This document shows, piece by piece, positions 45,122 through 57,590 of a stretch of 64,000 nt of DNA (positions are counted from its first letter, which is position 1; every line of letters starts with the position of its first letter). The DNA comes from Melitaea cinxia (taxonomy: Eukaryota > Arthropoda > Insecta > Lepidoptera > Nymphalidae), in NCBI RefSeq assembly GCF_905220565.1, contig NC_059402.1, positions 17,175,501-17,239,500 of the forward strand, given 5' to 3'. The notes under the pieces were generated by a model, which was given only the letters and a program-made list of their open reading frames with translations, did not search any database and was not told the origin of the DNA. Made by a program: the position numbers and the translations under genes.

Positions 45122-45426
45122 AACTGAGGTAGGGCACAGCAGGAATTTCTTGCTCAAAATATGGAGCAGCCCGACTGGGGTAGTACCTCGACCTTACAGA
45201 AGACCACAGCTAAATAATACTGTTCTCAAGCAGTATTGTGTTCCTGTTGGTGAGTAAGGTGACCAGAGCTCCTGGGGGATTGGGGATTGGGTCGGCAACG
45301 CGCTTGTGATGCTTCTGGTGTTGCAGGCGTCTATAAGCTACGGTAATCGCTTACCATCAGGTGAGCCGTACGCTTGTTTGCCGACATAGTGATATAAAAA
45401 TAAAATAAAAAAATAAATAAATAAAT
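45122..45426 (+). repeat. Family A SINE-like element, full length with A-rich tail
   Basis: From AACTGAGGTAGGGCACAGCA to GCTTGTTTGCCGACATAGTG, then an A/T-rich tail with (AAAT)n. It is among the cleanest copies in the window. Confidence 0.85.
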
Positions 45427-45865
45427 GCTTCACAATCAACGGCCCTTAGTAGAATTATCTCCTGTATCGGATCCGGAAACACACACAGTGCGGGGATAAA
45501 GTAAAAGGTTCATGGTGGAGTAGTCATGGCCAATAGTGCGGCGCTCAAAGCTCGCATACGTTGACTGAGTAGTATTTATATTCTAACTCATTCGTGCAAG
45601 TGTTCCGCGATATTGAAACGCCTACAATACAAAAAAAAATATAATTTCACTTGCATCGTGGTTTCATAAAACAACATAATATTTTTATTTTTATAGTCTA
45701 CAAAACTATATTCTGCTTGCAATTCCTGCACGATTCGTATATATCGTCACTCTTATATCGTCACTCTTTTGCTAAGCTCTCAATACTTCACATACCTATA
45801 TGATGTAAAATTTAGATTAAATTTCATCAAATCTCCGTACTCAAACAATATTCCTTTTGTTCCAG
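45427..45865. other. Intergenic or UTR intron; nothing recognised
   Basis: A short motif with GTATCGGATCCGGAAACAC at about 45463 recalls 2863-2905. No gene. Confidence 0.45.
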
Positions 45866-46040
45866 ATCCCTAAGACGTAAAGCAAGAAAGTTATTGTACA
45901 GAACCTGAAAAAGATGTAATGAATTGTCGTTTCGTAGCAAACGAATTTATTTTTGGACTGTACACTCTCTACACCAGTTATGTATATTATATATATTTAA
46001 GTAGAACTTTTAATTATAATGTTACTTAGTAAATAAATTA
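45866..46040 (+). other. Possible 3' UTR exon of transporter copy 1
   Basis: A TTTTGTTCCAG acceptor precedes ATCCCTAAGACG, and an AATAAA signal is at 46032-46037. Linked by inference to the GTATGT donor at 44423. Confidence 0.35.
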
Positions 46041-46147
46041 TTTTTTAAGTAAAGTTTTCTTTATATTTATTAAAAATATGTGTCTTAATTAAATTTAAAA
46101 AGAATTCATTTTAGTAATTAAATACATTCCACAAATTATTTAACTCG

Positions 46148-46430
46148 TTTTCGAAGAATCGAGCAACCACGCCAACACTTTTGGGCGAGATGGAGTAACT
46201 ACGTGGCGTTCATGTAAGGACGATTTACGGCTGAATTCCTTAGTGATAAAGGAAGAAAATCTACCTCCTCTGAAATAAAAATTGAGACGAATTCTTGCCG
46301 TCCATCCGGGGATTGTTGGAGTTCTTTGTGCTGTTGACATACATGACATGACATGTTACAACGGGAGTAATAAGAAGAGCATTTAACAAAATCTGCCCGT
46401 TACCAATAATAGGTTCCAGTTGAAAATTCC
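46148..46430 (+). pseudogene. BEL/Pao integrase C-terminal relic
   Basis: Across frames it reads KEENLPPLK, RILAVHPGIVGVLCAVDIHD and NKKSI-QNLPV. This corresponds to the end of BEL/Pao pol (EDNxPPLxWxLGRIxxxHPGxDGxxRVxDIRT...IRRxxxKLCxLPI). Stops and frameshifts make it dead. It begins about 100 bases after the presumed end of transporter copy 1. Confidence 0.65.
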
Positions 46431-47139
46431 CCTCTCAACATTCAGACATGTTGGAACGCCTGTCGGTTTTAAATAGCAATTACTCTCATTACAAAATCTT
46501 GTAGTTATTTATTCACTTGGCACTTTTTGATTTACCTTCATATTTTATTTTTTACTACCTTTTGTTAAACTTCGTTCGAGAAAATTTGTTCTATTATTAA
46601 AAAATACTTCATACAAACTAGCAGCAAGTTATTTAAATTATTTTTCAGTACTAATAAATTAAACAAATACAACAGATATCATTATCATGAATTTTAGAAT
46701 GTTATCGATGAAAAAGTTGTTGTTTTCAGAAACATTGACACACATAAGTATGATCGCGTTCTAGGATGGCCAGCTACACATCATTATTGTTTTTTTCTTT
46801 TTGGAAAATTTATCCATTTTAGCATTTTAGATGGGGTTTAGCAATGTAAATTGAAATTGAAGTTAAATGCGTGACGGTGACACGACACGGCGACAGTTCA
46901 CTCCTGAATTTCTTTAGGAGTTAGGGTATGAGGCTCGTGCTAAGAAAAAAATATAGAGAGTGTAATCCTCTGAAACAACTGACAATCAACGCTCAGTAAA
47001 GTTGATGCTCAGTGACACCGACAGAGACGTTTTACACAGCTCATAGCTGTTTATCGAACAGATATAATACTATACCAGCATTTACTGTAACGTTAGAATT
47101 TGTTTTGATGTTAGTATTTTAATACACTAATATTATTAT
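46431..47139. other. Intergenic, no gene seen
   Basis: AT-rich. 46890-47050 is slightly more GC-rich but gives no recognisable protein or repeat. Confidence 0.5.
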
Positions 47140-47272
47140 TTGCGTCTTTGGTGCGACAAAGCCAGCCCTGCGGTCACCAACCCGCCCAGGGCAAAACACA
47201 TGATTCGCGCTATGTTTGGCGCGAACTTGGGGAGGCCTATATCCAGCAGTGAACTGCGGTAGGCTGAAGTGA
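47140..47272 (+). repeat. Family C fragment
   Basis: GCGTCTTTGGTGCGACAAAG to GAGGCCTATATCCAGCAGTG and GGTAGGCTGAAGTG: the 3' part of family C. Confidence 0.7.
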
Positions 47273-47397
47273 ATAGATATTATTTGATACACACTTTTTT
47301 AAGTATAATTTAAATATGAGATCGTTACGAAAAGTGTGACCGGGCGAGGCGACGGTCGATATAAAGAGAAAGAGTTACGTTTCGTAAAAATAAAGTA

Positions 47398-47756
47398 ATT
47401 CCTAATGTGTGGGTAACACAAAAATAAAATCATACATATTAAAAATAGCATGGTGTCGTCTCCTGTCAAAGATTTTCATTGTAATATGAAACTTTGAATA
47501 GTTACGGGTCTCTGTAAAGAACTCACTATAGACGGCGTCACGGTTCGCTTAAACCGAATATAAAAATCATCATATCAAAAATTTCGATCTAGCGGGTACA
47601 TCGTTCCATAGCTTAATTGGCTAGAGCGCCGACACGGTCAGTCGGACGCGCGGGTTCGATCCCCGCTGGAACGGTCAATTTTTGATATGTTATTCAAAAA
47701 TGTTTAGAATTCCTAATGTGTGGGTAACACAAAAATAAAATCGAACATATTAAAAA
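47398..47756 (+). mobile_element. Element B complete unit with terminal direct repeats
   Basis: ATTCCTAATGTGTGGGTAAC followed by ACAAAAATAAAATC occurs at 47399 and again at 47709, with about 50 shared bases at each end of a 310-bp unit. The unit carries a tRNA-like module at 47602-47673. The repeat contains the palindrome TGTGTGGGTAACACA. No coding. It could be a TRIM-like element, a SINE-bearing tandem unit, or a fragment of an array. Confidence 0.65.
47602..47673 (+). tRNA. 72-nt tRNA-like module (best-folding copy)
   Basis: All four stems form: acceptor CGTTCCA/TGGAACG (7 of 7), D-arm GCTT/GAGC, anticodon stem CCGAC/GTCGG with loop ACGGTCA (GGT at 34-36), T-stem GCGGG/CCCGC with loop TTCGATC. 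The A- and B-boxes are intact, so Pol III transcription is plausible. C at position 33 and its setting in a repeat argue that it is tRNA-derived rather than a working tRNA. Confidence 0.5.
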
Positions 47757-47916
47757 TAAAGTAGGTAAAAATAAACTGGTCTTGAGCACAATTAGTGTTT
47801 TTGTTAAAATTTAAGATACCTAATTTTTTAAAGTTAATTGATATAAAATTAAGATATAAATTTACAAATGTAAGAACATAAAACAATGCTATAGATTCGT
47901 AAATGTAAAATACATT

Positions 47917-48500
47917 AAAATTATACTATGTTGTTTACTACCTTGTTGTATCGAAACTTGATATTTTTGCAGAATTTGAGTATTCAGCTGTGTTGATGAC
48001 CCACTGAATATGTCAGTCAGCGTGTTGTAGACTGCTTATTAAAATTTATATTTGCAAGTGCCTCGTGTCACGTTTTATTGTTATTTTTGGATAAGTATAT
48101 TCTGCACCTTTTCAGTGACATAAATAAATTCCTATTGTGTGCGCACAAACAATCGAGTGTTGAGACAAAAAATATATTGAAAAATATACTTTTTTAACAC
48201 AAATTGTATAAATATTTGATGAGATAAACTGTTTAATTTTTTTTTTTAAAGCTCGTAATTAATAATTAAAAATGTATGAAATTTTGAAAAGAACCACGCG
48301 ACTACGGACGTGTTGTGATCATTTGTGCCGTCATAATGTTAAAACAATTGCACTATCGTACAGTATCAACGGTTCAAAAGTCAAAGCACTGCATCAGCTG
48401 TTTGCATTATTGAATACAAATTAACATTGTGACGTCACGCGAGCTCGGGTTTATTCGGGAACTATCAACGAGTTTTCTATGCTAGATTCAAAATTTTCTT
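47917..48500 (-). mobile_element. Family H non-coding part (copy 2)
   Basis: Matches 18247-19140 without the SINE insertion; ends with the shared TTGTGACGTCACGCGAGCTC. Confidence 0.65.
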
Positions 48501-48659
48501 ATAAAACTTAAATATGATATTTTCATTAAAAACAAAAAGAAAATCAAAGACCTAATATTGACAAAAGTTAAGTCTTCATAGTTAAGAAACGCTCGTCTGA
48601 CGTTGATTTGATAAACTTATCGCATTTGTATTATGAATGTTTGTTGTCACAAATCAGAC

Positions 48660-49265
48660 AGTTTAACATGTATATCACAAGACTATGATATTTCTTATTA
48701 TTCATTAATTTTCCTTAGCTATGTGTGTTCTCTTTGATAATGAGATTGTACATGGATGGTTTTGGGCAGTTCCTAGATTGATAAAGATTTCAATTTGTTT
48801 TGTCGATAACAATTGTGTATTGTTATATCTATGTGTTAACAATTCCTACTCCGTATTGCGGTTATCGATTGAGATGTTTAAATGCTGGATGAGTCGTTCA
48901 TCATATCCTCGTAATTTGCCCTTTAGATGCTGCATGTTCTGGGTTTTTATAAGTTAATTATTGTTGAGGATACTTTTTAGATATAAATATTAGTAGTCTA
49001 TTGTGTTTATTTGCCTGTAAATGTAGGCAAGTCAATCTCTGGGTCGATTTCTGAAGATGGATTATCGGTATGATCTTGAGATTCAAGATATTCTTGATTG
49101 ATTTGTATGAATCTTCGTAAGCATAAACCTCATTATCGTACTGGGTATCCGATCCTTGAAGGATATTATCAATTTGTTAATGCAAAGCGTCAATTGTATT
49201 CCAGCGCGTTTGTATGTTGCGTAACTCGTCTTCCAGCTCCCATTTGTCCTGGATTTCATCTATTT
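48660..49265 (-). pseudogene. BEL/Pao gag relic (copy 2)
   Basis: Minus-strand translation shows DKWELEDELRNIQTRWNTID, VYAYEDSYKSIKNILNLK and EIDPEIDLPTFTGK. These are collinear with the 19.2-19.9 kb relic and start further upstream. Stops interrupt it. Confidence 0.65.
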
Positions 49266-49632
49266 TTAAACTGCTTACAAGTCGATGAAAGGCTCGGAAG
49301 TTTGTTCTTTAAAGTGACATTAATGCGATCGCCTTGCCTCGAGTGTTTTTTCCTCCGATTTTTTGTTCTCATCTTACACCAGGTACATTATTTTATTTAT
49401 TGTAATATTTAATACAGCCGATAATATAATAGGAAGGTAATGTCTTCCGATATATTACAATTTTGATTAACTTAAATATAATGACTAAGTTAAGGCTGTT
49501 TATAATACTGGGTACATTACCTAAGTTTGTAATATACGTAATGATAAGGTGTAATTTTTTTATTGTTTAATATTTTTGCTACCTTAACTTTATTTTATTT
49601 TACTTTTTTGTAATGTGCGTGTGTGTGCCTAT

Positions 49633-49945
49633 GTCATCATCATCATCATCATCATTTCAGCCTATCACAGTCCACTGCTGGACATAGGCCTCCACAAGTC
49701 TACGCCAAAAATAACGTGAACTCATGTGTTTTACCCATAGTCACCACGCTGGGCAGGCGGGTTGGTGACCGCAGTACTGGCTTTGTCGCACCGAAGACGC
49801 TGCTGCCCGTCTTCGGCCTGTGTATTTCAAAGCCAGCAGTTGGATGGTTATCCTACCATCGGTCGGCTTCTTAAGTTCCAAGATGGTTGTGGAACCTTGT
49901 TATCCCTTAGTCGCCTCTTACGACACCCACGGGAAGAGAGGGGGT
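49633..49945 (-). repeat. Family C element, reverse
   Basis: Begins with (CAT)n at 49634-49654 (complement of an (ATG)n tail) and ends CCACGGGAAGAGAGGGGGTG. Close match to 9371-9680. Confidence 0.8.
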
Positions 49946-50049
49946 GTGCCTATGTGTGTGAGTATATATTTGTAAGAATGATTGATGCGTACTGATCGCC
50001 TATGCATGTGTGAGCATGTTCACCATGTTCACGGTTTTTTCATTATATT

Positions 50050-50240
50050 TAGTGAGAGAGGGTTATACATTAACCAATCTGTAACCAAATTCAGACCCAT
50101 CTGAGCGTACTGGAATGTTAGCCGTTTTTTTAATAATCACTCCAGAATGTTGGGAAGTATGTATATGGATATGGGCCTATAGTTATTAACACAGCCTCTA
50201 TCATCACCCTTATGGACAAGTATAATGAGTGGTTCATATG
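50050..50240 (-). pseudogene. LINE reverse transcriptase fragment
   Basis: Minus-strand translation contains LVHKGDDRGCVNNYRPISIY and ILPNILE, the conserved PxHKGxxxxxxNYRPISxLP block of LINE RTs. Short and degraded. Confidence 0.6.
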
Positions 50241-51281
50241 TATATATCGGAAAAAATACTGGTCTCCATGCATAGGTTATAAATATAAGTTATTAGTGGG
50301 ATCAGGATCTCGCTATATTTTTTTAGAAGTGGAACTGATATTTAGTCGATACCGATGACCGATGCGACGTGACCTACGACGTGCCGTGGCATCTCGTAGG
50401 TCACATCGGTAGATCAAGGAACTAACGAGCTGGGGTAGCAGGAATAGCATTAATTGACAGAGGGGGCACTACTAGTTACTATGTTAGTAGCTTAATTTTT
50501 TCCAATACTTGTGAACAATTTATTAACACAGTTGACACAATCTTACGGATTACCGCGTGCAATTAAATCCGTGGATGATATCTTTCTTTTTTTTATCGCT
50601 TAATATTATTTACTGTTTCCCAGAACTTTAATATTAGTCTTATGGTGAAATATATTTTTTTCATTTCATATCGATCCGTTCGTGAGGGACCTTCTGTAGG
50701 GGTCTAGGCCAGTCTCTATAACTAAAGGGATAGTGCAACCTCGTTGCGTTTTCTCAATTAAACTGGTGGAATCCGCTTCTGGGAAGCCAGCTAACCGATT
50801 CGATCACGAGACCGGCGTTTTTTGGGTGCTGTGGCTTGTCTTGTTCTAAGCCACCCCTGCCGTAAGCTTCGTTAGTAATTTTAGTCACAGTTGTAAGGCT
50901 GATAGCCAACGTGGCTGCAACACGTTTTACAGTTGCGAGATAGGTATAAGCAGACCACAGTTTTGATTGTCTTGTTCAAAGTAATCATGAAGTTGTAGCA
51001 CTAATTATCACGATTGTCCTTTAAACACACGTCCTTTCATCATTTTCACGATTGATGTACTCTAACCAATCTAAGAACTCTCAAAAGTTGTACCAAGGAA
51101 TAAAACAACTCGAGGTATAACAAATGCAAGAGAACACTTAGCGTACTTAAATGCGTGTGACTAGCACGGTCGTTTGTGGCTAGTGACAGACTATGTCAAA
51201 ATGGCAGCCGGACGAACGGTTGCTGTTGGTATATTTTCATCCTGATAAATATGAAAATAAATACTATAATCGTAAAAATTC
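50241..51281. other. Intergenic with an imperfect hairpin
   Basis: 50352-50412 contains CGTGACCTACGACGTGCC facing GGCATCTCGTAGGTCACATCG, an imperfect stem. The 50690-50900 part is comparatively GC-rich (GATCACGAGACCGGCG) but not recognised. No gene. Confidence 0.5.
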
Positions 51282-51577
51282 CCCCACTCTTCTCATGGGT
51301 GTCGTAAGGCGACTAAGAGATAACACAGTTCCACTACCACCTTGGAACTTAGCCGACCGATGAACCGTCCAACTGCTGACTTTGAAATACACAGGCCGAA
51401 GACGGGCAGTAGCGTCTTTGGTGTAACAAAGTCAACCCTGTGATCACTTCACTAACAAACTTGCCCAGCGTGATGATTATGGGCAACATACATGAATTCA
51501 CGACACAATGTCTGGTGGAAGAACTTGGGGAGGCCTATGTCCAGCAGTAGACTGCGACAGGCTGAAGCGATGATGAA
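51282..51577 (+). repeat. Family C element, forward
   Basis: CTTCTCATGGGTGTCGTAAG through ACAGGCCGAAGACGGGCAGT to GGAGGCCTATGTCCAGCAGT and CTGAAGCGATGATGA. Opposite orientation to the 9.4 and 49.6 kb copies. Confidence 0.8.
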
Positions 51578-52090
51578 GTAATTATATTTTTACTGAAAAA
51601 AAAATAGCGATATCGATTATTACGCCCTTTAGGACTTCATTATAACTTGTAAGTCGTCGAGCTAAATTTGGCTTTGAAAGAGGTATCCGATCGGGGTGAC
51701 GCCAACCTAGTCAAATTTAATGCTTCCAAAATTTATATATATAATATTTTAGTAATTGACAAGTCTGCAATGTTTGTGATATCCTAAATAAATATATTTT
51801 TCTTTATTTCAAAACGCATGTGGCTTTTTACCGCTAAACAGTATCTGTACAAGTATCTGTACCGATCACCGATAGTATTGGTATTCTAGGCATAAATGCC
51901 TCGTCTAATCTGAACATCGGACAATGCATCGAATCCAAGGCGAAAACTGCTGGTAAATAACTTGGTATCCTCAATAAAGTCAGGCACTACTTCACATCGG
52001 AACAGCTTCTTACTCTGTACTCTTAATATGTATTTTGAGCATGATATTTGCTGCTGTACTCCAACTTTTTTTTCATTTTTTTGATACAAC
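51578..52090. other. Intergenic; possible LINE debris
   Basis: The block 51885-52060 (ATCTGAACATCGGACAATGC) has a weak RT-like look in places, but I cannot name a motif. No gene. Confidence 0.4.
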
Positions 52091-52350
52091 TAGGATGGCA
52101 AACAATCGTACGGCTCACCTGATAGTAAGCAATTACCGTAGCTTATAGACGTCTGCAACACTAGAAGCATCGCAAGCGCTTTGCCGATCCTTTCCCCAAT
52201 TCCCCACAGGAGCTCTGGTCACTTTACTCACCAACAGGAACACAACACTGCTTGTAAACAGTATTATTTAGCTGCGATTTTCTGTAAGGTCGAGGTCTCC
52301 AGTCAGTTTCCTCCATTTTTGAGCAGGAAATTTCCTGCTGCGACTCAACT
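52091..52350 (-). repeat. Family A SINE-like element
   Basis: Reverse copy with both ends (AGGATGGCAAACAATCGTAC; GAGCAGGAAATTTCCTGCTG) and moderate divergence. Confidence 0.8.
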
Positions 52351-52439
52351 GAGGTCTCTACCTCAGTTGAGTCACAGTTGTTACCTTGTTTCTCCTCAAT
52401 GATTATTTATTTCATAAATTTATTTATTTTTCTGTAGTG

Positions 52440-52922
52440 TTTTTCTCGTGAGATTTTATGGTTATCGTTAACGTTTTCTGCCCGTCCGGCTGTATCTCAA
52501 GAACCGCGATAGCTAGACAGTTGAAATTTTCACAAATTATGTATTTCTGTTGCCGCTATAATAACAAATACTAAAAAGACAATAAAATAAATATTTATGG
52601 AGGGCTCCCATATAACAAACGCGATTTTTTTTGGCCCTTTTTTGCTCATCACTTTCTTTTTTGAAACATTCACAAAATACTTAATTGTACGTTTACTTCA
52701 ATAATAAATAATAAAATTAAAATAAAAAATATATATACTTCTCTCATTCAACAAAAGTGATTTTTAGCCGCTTTTTGCCCGATATGAAAATCAGCACTAC
52801 TTAAACGCTTGAAATATTCACAAAATATTTAGTTTTATTTTTGTATACCTACTGTTGTTTACCCAGTCAATGGTACGGAACCCGTCGTGCGCGAGTCCGA
52901 CTCGCACTTGGCCGGCTTTTTG
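52440..52922 (+). mobile_element. Family P repeat (copy 2)
   Basis: Ends GTACGGAACCCGTCGTGCGC and GAGTCCGACTCGCACTTGGC with CGGCTTTTT, like the end at 2012-2060. Its 5' half differs from copy 1, so it may be a different subfamily. Confidence 0.55.
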
Positions 52923-53077
52923 TTTGTTTTCCTTGAGAATAGACAATCATTATTGCAAGACATAGTTAAATGTGTATTATCGAATTGATTATTTTTATCT
53001 TTCATTAAGTAGAACACAACATTAATTTCACCGAGTCTTACTGAATAATTTTATTGTTTAATCAACATATTATTTTA

Positions 53078-53236
53078 TCTTATATATAAAATTCTCGTGT
53101 CACAATGTTAGTTACAATACTCGGGTAGGTCAGAGAATCGGCCAACATCTATTTTTCATAACCCTAAGTTAAGGGGTGGGGGGGTTAAGGTTGTTAGTAA
53201 TATATATGACAGAACAAAGTTTGTGGGGTCAGCTAG
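53078..53236 (+). mobile_element. Helitron-like element, short
   Basis: TCTTATATATAAAATTCTCG start and GGGGTCAGCTAG end, inserted between A and T; about 50 bases shorter than the other copies. Confidence 0.65.
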
Positions 53237-53343
53237 TATTAAATATATCTTCATACTTGTTTTGATTTAACACAGAATTATTATTACGATTTTTTGATTG
53301 TATCAGAAAGTTTGTGAAAACGGTCATATAATTTTATACAAAA

Positions 53344-53650
53344 CTAGTGGTCACCCCGTGGTCGGAATACAAACATAATTAAAAATTTAAATTAAAGAAA
53401 CCCAAAAAATTATGTAAATAAAGAACCTTTTTAAAAAAAAAAATCAATTTGACTACAGACTGACGGTCAACAAAAAAGTATAATATGCGTGTGTTTCAAA
53501 TACATGGTAGTGTGTGTGATGTTTTTTTTATTGATTTAATATATTTTTATGCATTAGTAAAATATATATATTAGTATTCTTCAGTCCTTCTCTATATAAA
53601 CTATAAGTGTACGAAATTTCATACTCCTCCGTCCGCGCAATTTTTTTAAA
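53344..53650. repeat. Dispersed repeat family J (copy 2)
   Basis: Starts CTAGTGGTCACCCCGTGGTC and then matches 22620-22960. The CTAG at the edge hints at a Helitron-like terminus, unproven. Confidence 0.65.
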
Positions 53651-56600
53651 AAGGGGTACAAATTTTTTGCTTCACGTAATAATATATAGATGACAAAAAT
53701 GGGTTAATGTTGTTGATTGCAATGATAATATTCTTAAAAATTGTGGATAGTTAGCAAAACGTTTATGCTTATCTAGAATTTTACTGTGCCGTATCGTGTG
53801 AAGAACAGCCTATATATATTTTCAAAGAAATCAAATCTACATATATCCTCATATATAGCGTAAGAGTGTCATTTTAGTGGACGCATATGTCCAAGAAGGA
53901 CCTATTTTGGATATTTTGCGATATAAATTAAAAAAAAAAATATGGTGAATTCTACGAAACAAATATTGACTAAAATAGGATTCAAATCTGAAGAGGAATC
54001 AAGTGAGTTTAAACAATTTATTGTATATTAATAAATCTTAATCATTAATTCTCAAATTCAGGATAAAAAATTTTTTGGGTTATTTAAAAAAAATTGTAAA
54101 AAACTAATTTTTTATATTCGTAAAACTGAATTTGAAAAGTAATAGTTAACAAGATTTATGTTTTGATTTATTAAATTATTAATAACTTATTTTTTTTTTA
54201 ATTATAGATTAAATTTGTAAAAAATTCTGTACGAACGTTTCTTTTCGATTGATGCTTATATTGCATGTAAGTTAGAGTTTGTGTGTGGAGAACATCATTT
54301 CTTTATTTATTTTTTCATACGACTACGTTGGTAAACAGGTGTGCAAACACCACCTGTGCAAACACAAACTGTGTAATATCTTCGAAAATCTTCATTTAAA
54401 TAATATACTTTAAAGAGCCATATAGATCAATATTAAATCAACAATGTATTTAAGGTATTTAATTAGATAAGGATTAATGCTGTATTGGTTAAAATCGCTT
54501 TGAAAATCAGCTATTATTTGTCGTAAAAAGTAAATGATAAAAAAATGTTATTGTGGGATATCCATAAGAGATAGACATATACCATAGCGGAGTTTTCTGT
54601 AGACCCTTTCAATGTGTACAATACTTAGTACATTATTTTAGTAAATCTCGTAGGGTTCAGGCTGCGTTTGCAATGTAAGCGGAAAAAATGTAATTATTTA
54701 CGACATCACATTAGAAACGTCAAAAATAACAGTATTTCTCCACTATTTAATGGATGTTATTATACATATAAACCTTCCTCTTCAATCATTCTATCTATTA
54801 AAAAAACCGCATCAAAATCCGTTGCGTAGTTTTAACGATTTAAGCCATACATAGGGACATAGGGACAGAGAAAGCGACTTAGTTTTATAGTATGTGATTG
54901 ATATTGTATATATAAATATACAACAAAACTAACATTAAAGTCGATAAATGACTATTAGATTTTGAATTAACGCTATTTATCTTTTGTTTATTTTAAATAT
55001 TGATTATCTTAATCGGCACCCAACTCAAGGATCGCCGTTAGAGTAGTTTTTCACTTGAGTGAGTTGAATTCTATATTGAAATCAAGACTCACCTCAATTT
55101 ATCACTTAATTCAAGAATCAGTCTCGACGTGTGCAAAGACTCAGCGTAAAATTTTCAAGTCTGCTGACGACAATGTTTGTACAAATCTTTAGGATTTTGA
55201 ATAAGAACTTTAATTTGTTGATTTAAAAAACACTAACAAAGCATAAGATACATATACAGCATTAGTCCAAGCGTTACCTTAAATTAAGGGCAAACTATAT
55301 CAACTAAATTCACAATGCTTTAACTTAGGATATTGCTTACAACACGGTCGCTGTTCTTTACACTGACTGATTCAACTTGTAACACCCTATTGCTGGACAT
55401 TGGCCTCTTTTTCCATATAGTAGAAGAATCAGAGCTTAATCCACTACGCAGCTCTACTGGGGGTCGGCGGATTATGTAGCACTTGTTACTGATGCTAGAA
55501 ACATTGAATGTGATTATGATTTTGACATTAATTAAGAAGATGCGGTGAACTCTTTAATAGTGAAATTAGTTTCGTCAACATTTTTTGTGTGTTGCTAATA
55601 TGAATGTTAGTGCTTAACATGTGTGTCTATAAATATGAGTGGGTTAAGTGAAACATCAAAAAATTGGACAAACGCGATTTGAAAAGGGTTCGTACCACCT
55701 TTTATTATAAATAAGTGATCGTATTAATAATTTTCTATTTTAAATTCTAAACATTAATCCTTTTTATAATATATCAGTAAATTTAAACTTTTTAACAAAA
55801 TAACTTTAAAAAAAAACCTTTTTTTAACCTCACTAAGTTCTTAAACTAATGCCAGCGAATCAGCAACCCAAACGGGCACACACGTGATGCACACATCTCT
55901 GCAAGTGGTCGTGCGTAGAGCGCATTTCTCGAATATTAAATGTTTATCGCTGCAATTTCGATTACAACACGTGCCTTCATGTGTGTGAGTCACGCTCGGC
56001 TTTTCATGGCCGCCACGCAACGCAATTAATTAATTTGTTTGTTTGCGCTGACTAAAACTTACTTAGGTATACTTTTATTAGTCTAGAGACTTAGTTCTTG
56101 CTTTTCAGTTTTTTCGGAAGTTTTTTTTCTTTGTTATTAATATTTTATTTTATAATTTATTGTGGCTATAATCTACTAATTACTACATGCTTAGTTGTTG
56201 ATTACTTTTAAAAAAAGCTATATTATATTTATATATCTATATATTTTATTTAAGCTATTAACTGTGATTAAATCATAAAAGTATTTTGAAAAATTTAATA
56301 ATGAGAAAAAATACACAACTCAGCATTAAAATCTCTGAAGAATAAGTCATCCCAATTTCTTACCGTTTGGGTAGAATTTTTTTTCCAAATTTATATGGGA
56401 CTAACTTCGAACTATATATAGGTAACCCTATCTAAAAAAAAGTGTGCTTTTTATCAGTTAAAAAAGAGCATATTAGGTTTTTTTTTTTATTTTAGCATTT
56501 ATAATTTAGAATTGTATGAGTATGATGCAGGAAAATAGTAACTGCATATAACTTTGTCTAGCAATATGTTCAGTATATTTTCGATTGATATGACTCAGAT

Positions 56601-56684
56601 TTTTTTTTATTTTCTTCTAAGCATTTGATGATGTTTGATTAGGTTTTCTTATTATGTTACCACATGTAAACACATGAGTTCATG
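53651..56684. other. Three-kb intergenic stretch with only fragments
   Basis: No gene is seen. 54740-54895 has a repeat tail (CATCAAAATCCGTTGCGTAG; ACATAGGGACATAGGGACAG). 55386-55475 has a reverse SINE L tail fragment (AGAGCTTAATCCACTACGCA). The rest is AT-rich. Confidence 0.5.
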
Positions 56685-57590
56685 CCATTCCCGACTAGAA
56701 AAAAGGTCAGCCTCAACCAGATCATGTATCTGGACCAGATCAGGATAGAATGAGGCATGCCAGATCCGGCAAGCTCTATCAGGACCAGGTCTGGTCCAGA
56801 CAAGGATAGCCTGATGTAAAATATAATCAAGTATGGTAAGGCATACTGGATTAGGACCCGGTCCGGTCCAGATAAGGACAACCTATAGTAAAATATAATC
56901 AAGTATGGTAAGGCATACTGGGTCAGGACCCGTTCCTGTCCAGATCAGGTAGCCTGATGTAAAATATAATCAAGTATGGTAAGGCATACTGGATCAGGAC
57001 CCGGTCCGGTCCAGACCAGGATAGCCTAAAAGAAATTACGCGAACTAAGCCTGAATCGCGCTATTAATGTTTTTAAACGCACTTAGTATATATACAGTTA
57101 TCAGGACAGTCTAGCAGGGAGTCCATTTCTACACAATGGAGCAGTCGTGAGTAATAGGAAATAGTTAATTAGTAGTTAGTTATTACAAGTTAATAAATAA
57201 AATTTAATTAATAATAATAAATAATTAATGAAATAAAAATAAATAAAAATAATTAATACTTAAAGTAAAAACATAAATAAATAATAACGGAAATAAATAT
57301 CATAATAATTATGTTAAGTAACATAATATCAATTCTCTTTTTTTTTTTAAACAATTTTTTCAAGAATATACATTCGTGTTTTTTAAAAGGACCGGACCGA
57401 ACCGGCTGATCAGGATGAGATGAGATTTCCTGATCGGGTCCAGATCAGGATCCGATCAGGAAATCTCATCTCATCCTGATCAGGTCCAGACAAATCATCT
57501 GCGTTACATGTCTTATCTAGTCCTGATCAGGCATGCCTGGTCCGGTCCTTATAAGGAAGACGAAAAAATTTCTACTCGGGTTTTTGGCGT
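56685..57590. repeat. Element D copy 3, core (left-arm orientation)
   Basis: Matches 24215-25040: GTCAGCCTCAACCAGATCAT, four 70-bp tandem units (56760-57030), GTTATCAGGACAGTCTAGCA, and ends CTTATAAGGAAGACGAAAAA. No coding. Confidence 0.85.

Noticed and set aside
46140..46349. 69-codon minus-strand frame
   Set aside because: Antisense of the BEL/Pao integrase relic, which is the better explanation.
47602..47673. Genuine tRNA-Thr(GGT) gene
   Set aside because: Folds well, but position 33 is C, GGT is an unusual nuclear anticodon for Thr, and identical modules lie inside a dispersed repeat; treated as tRNA-derived.
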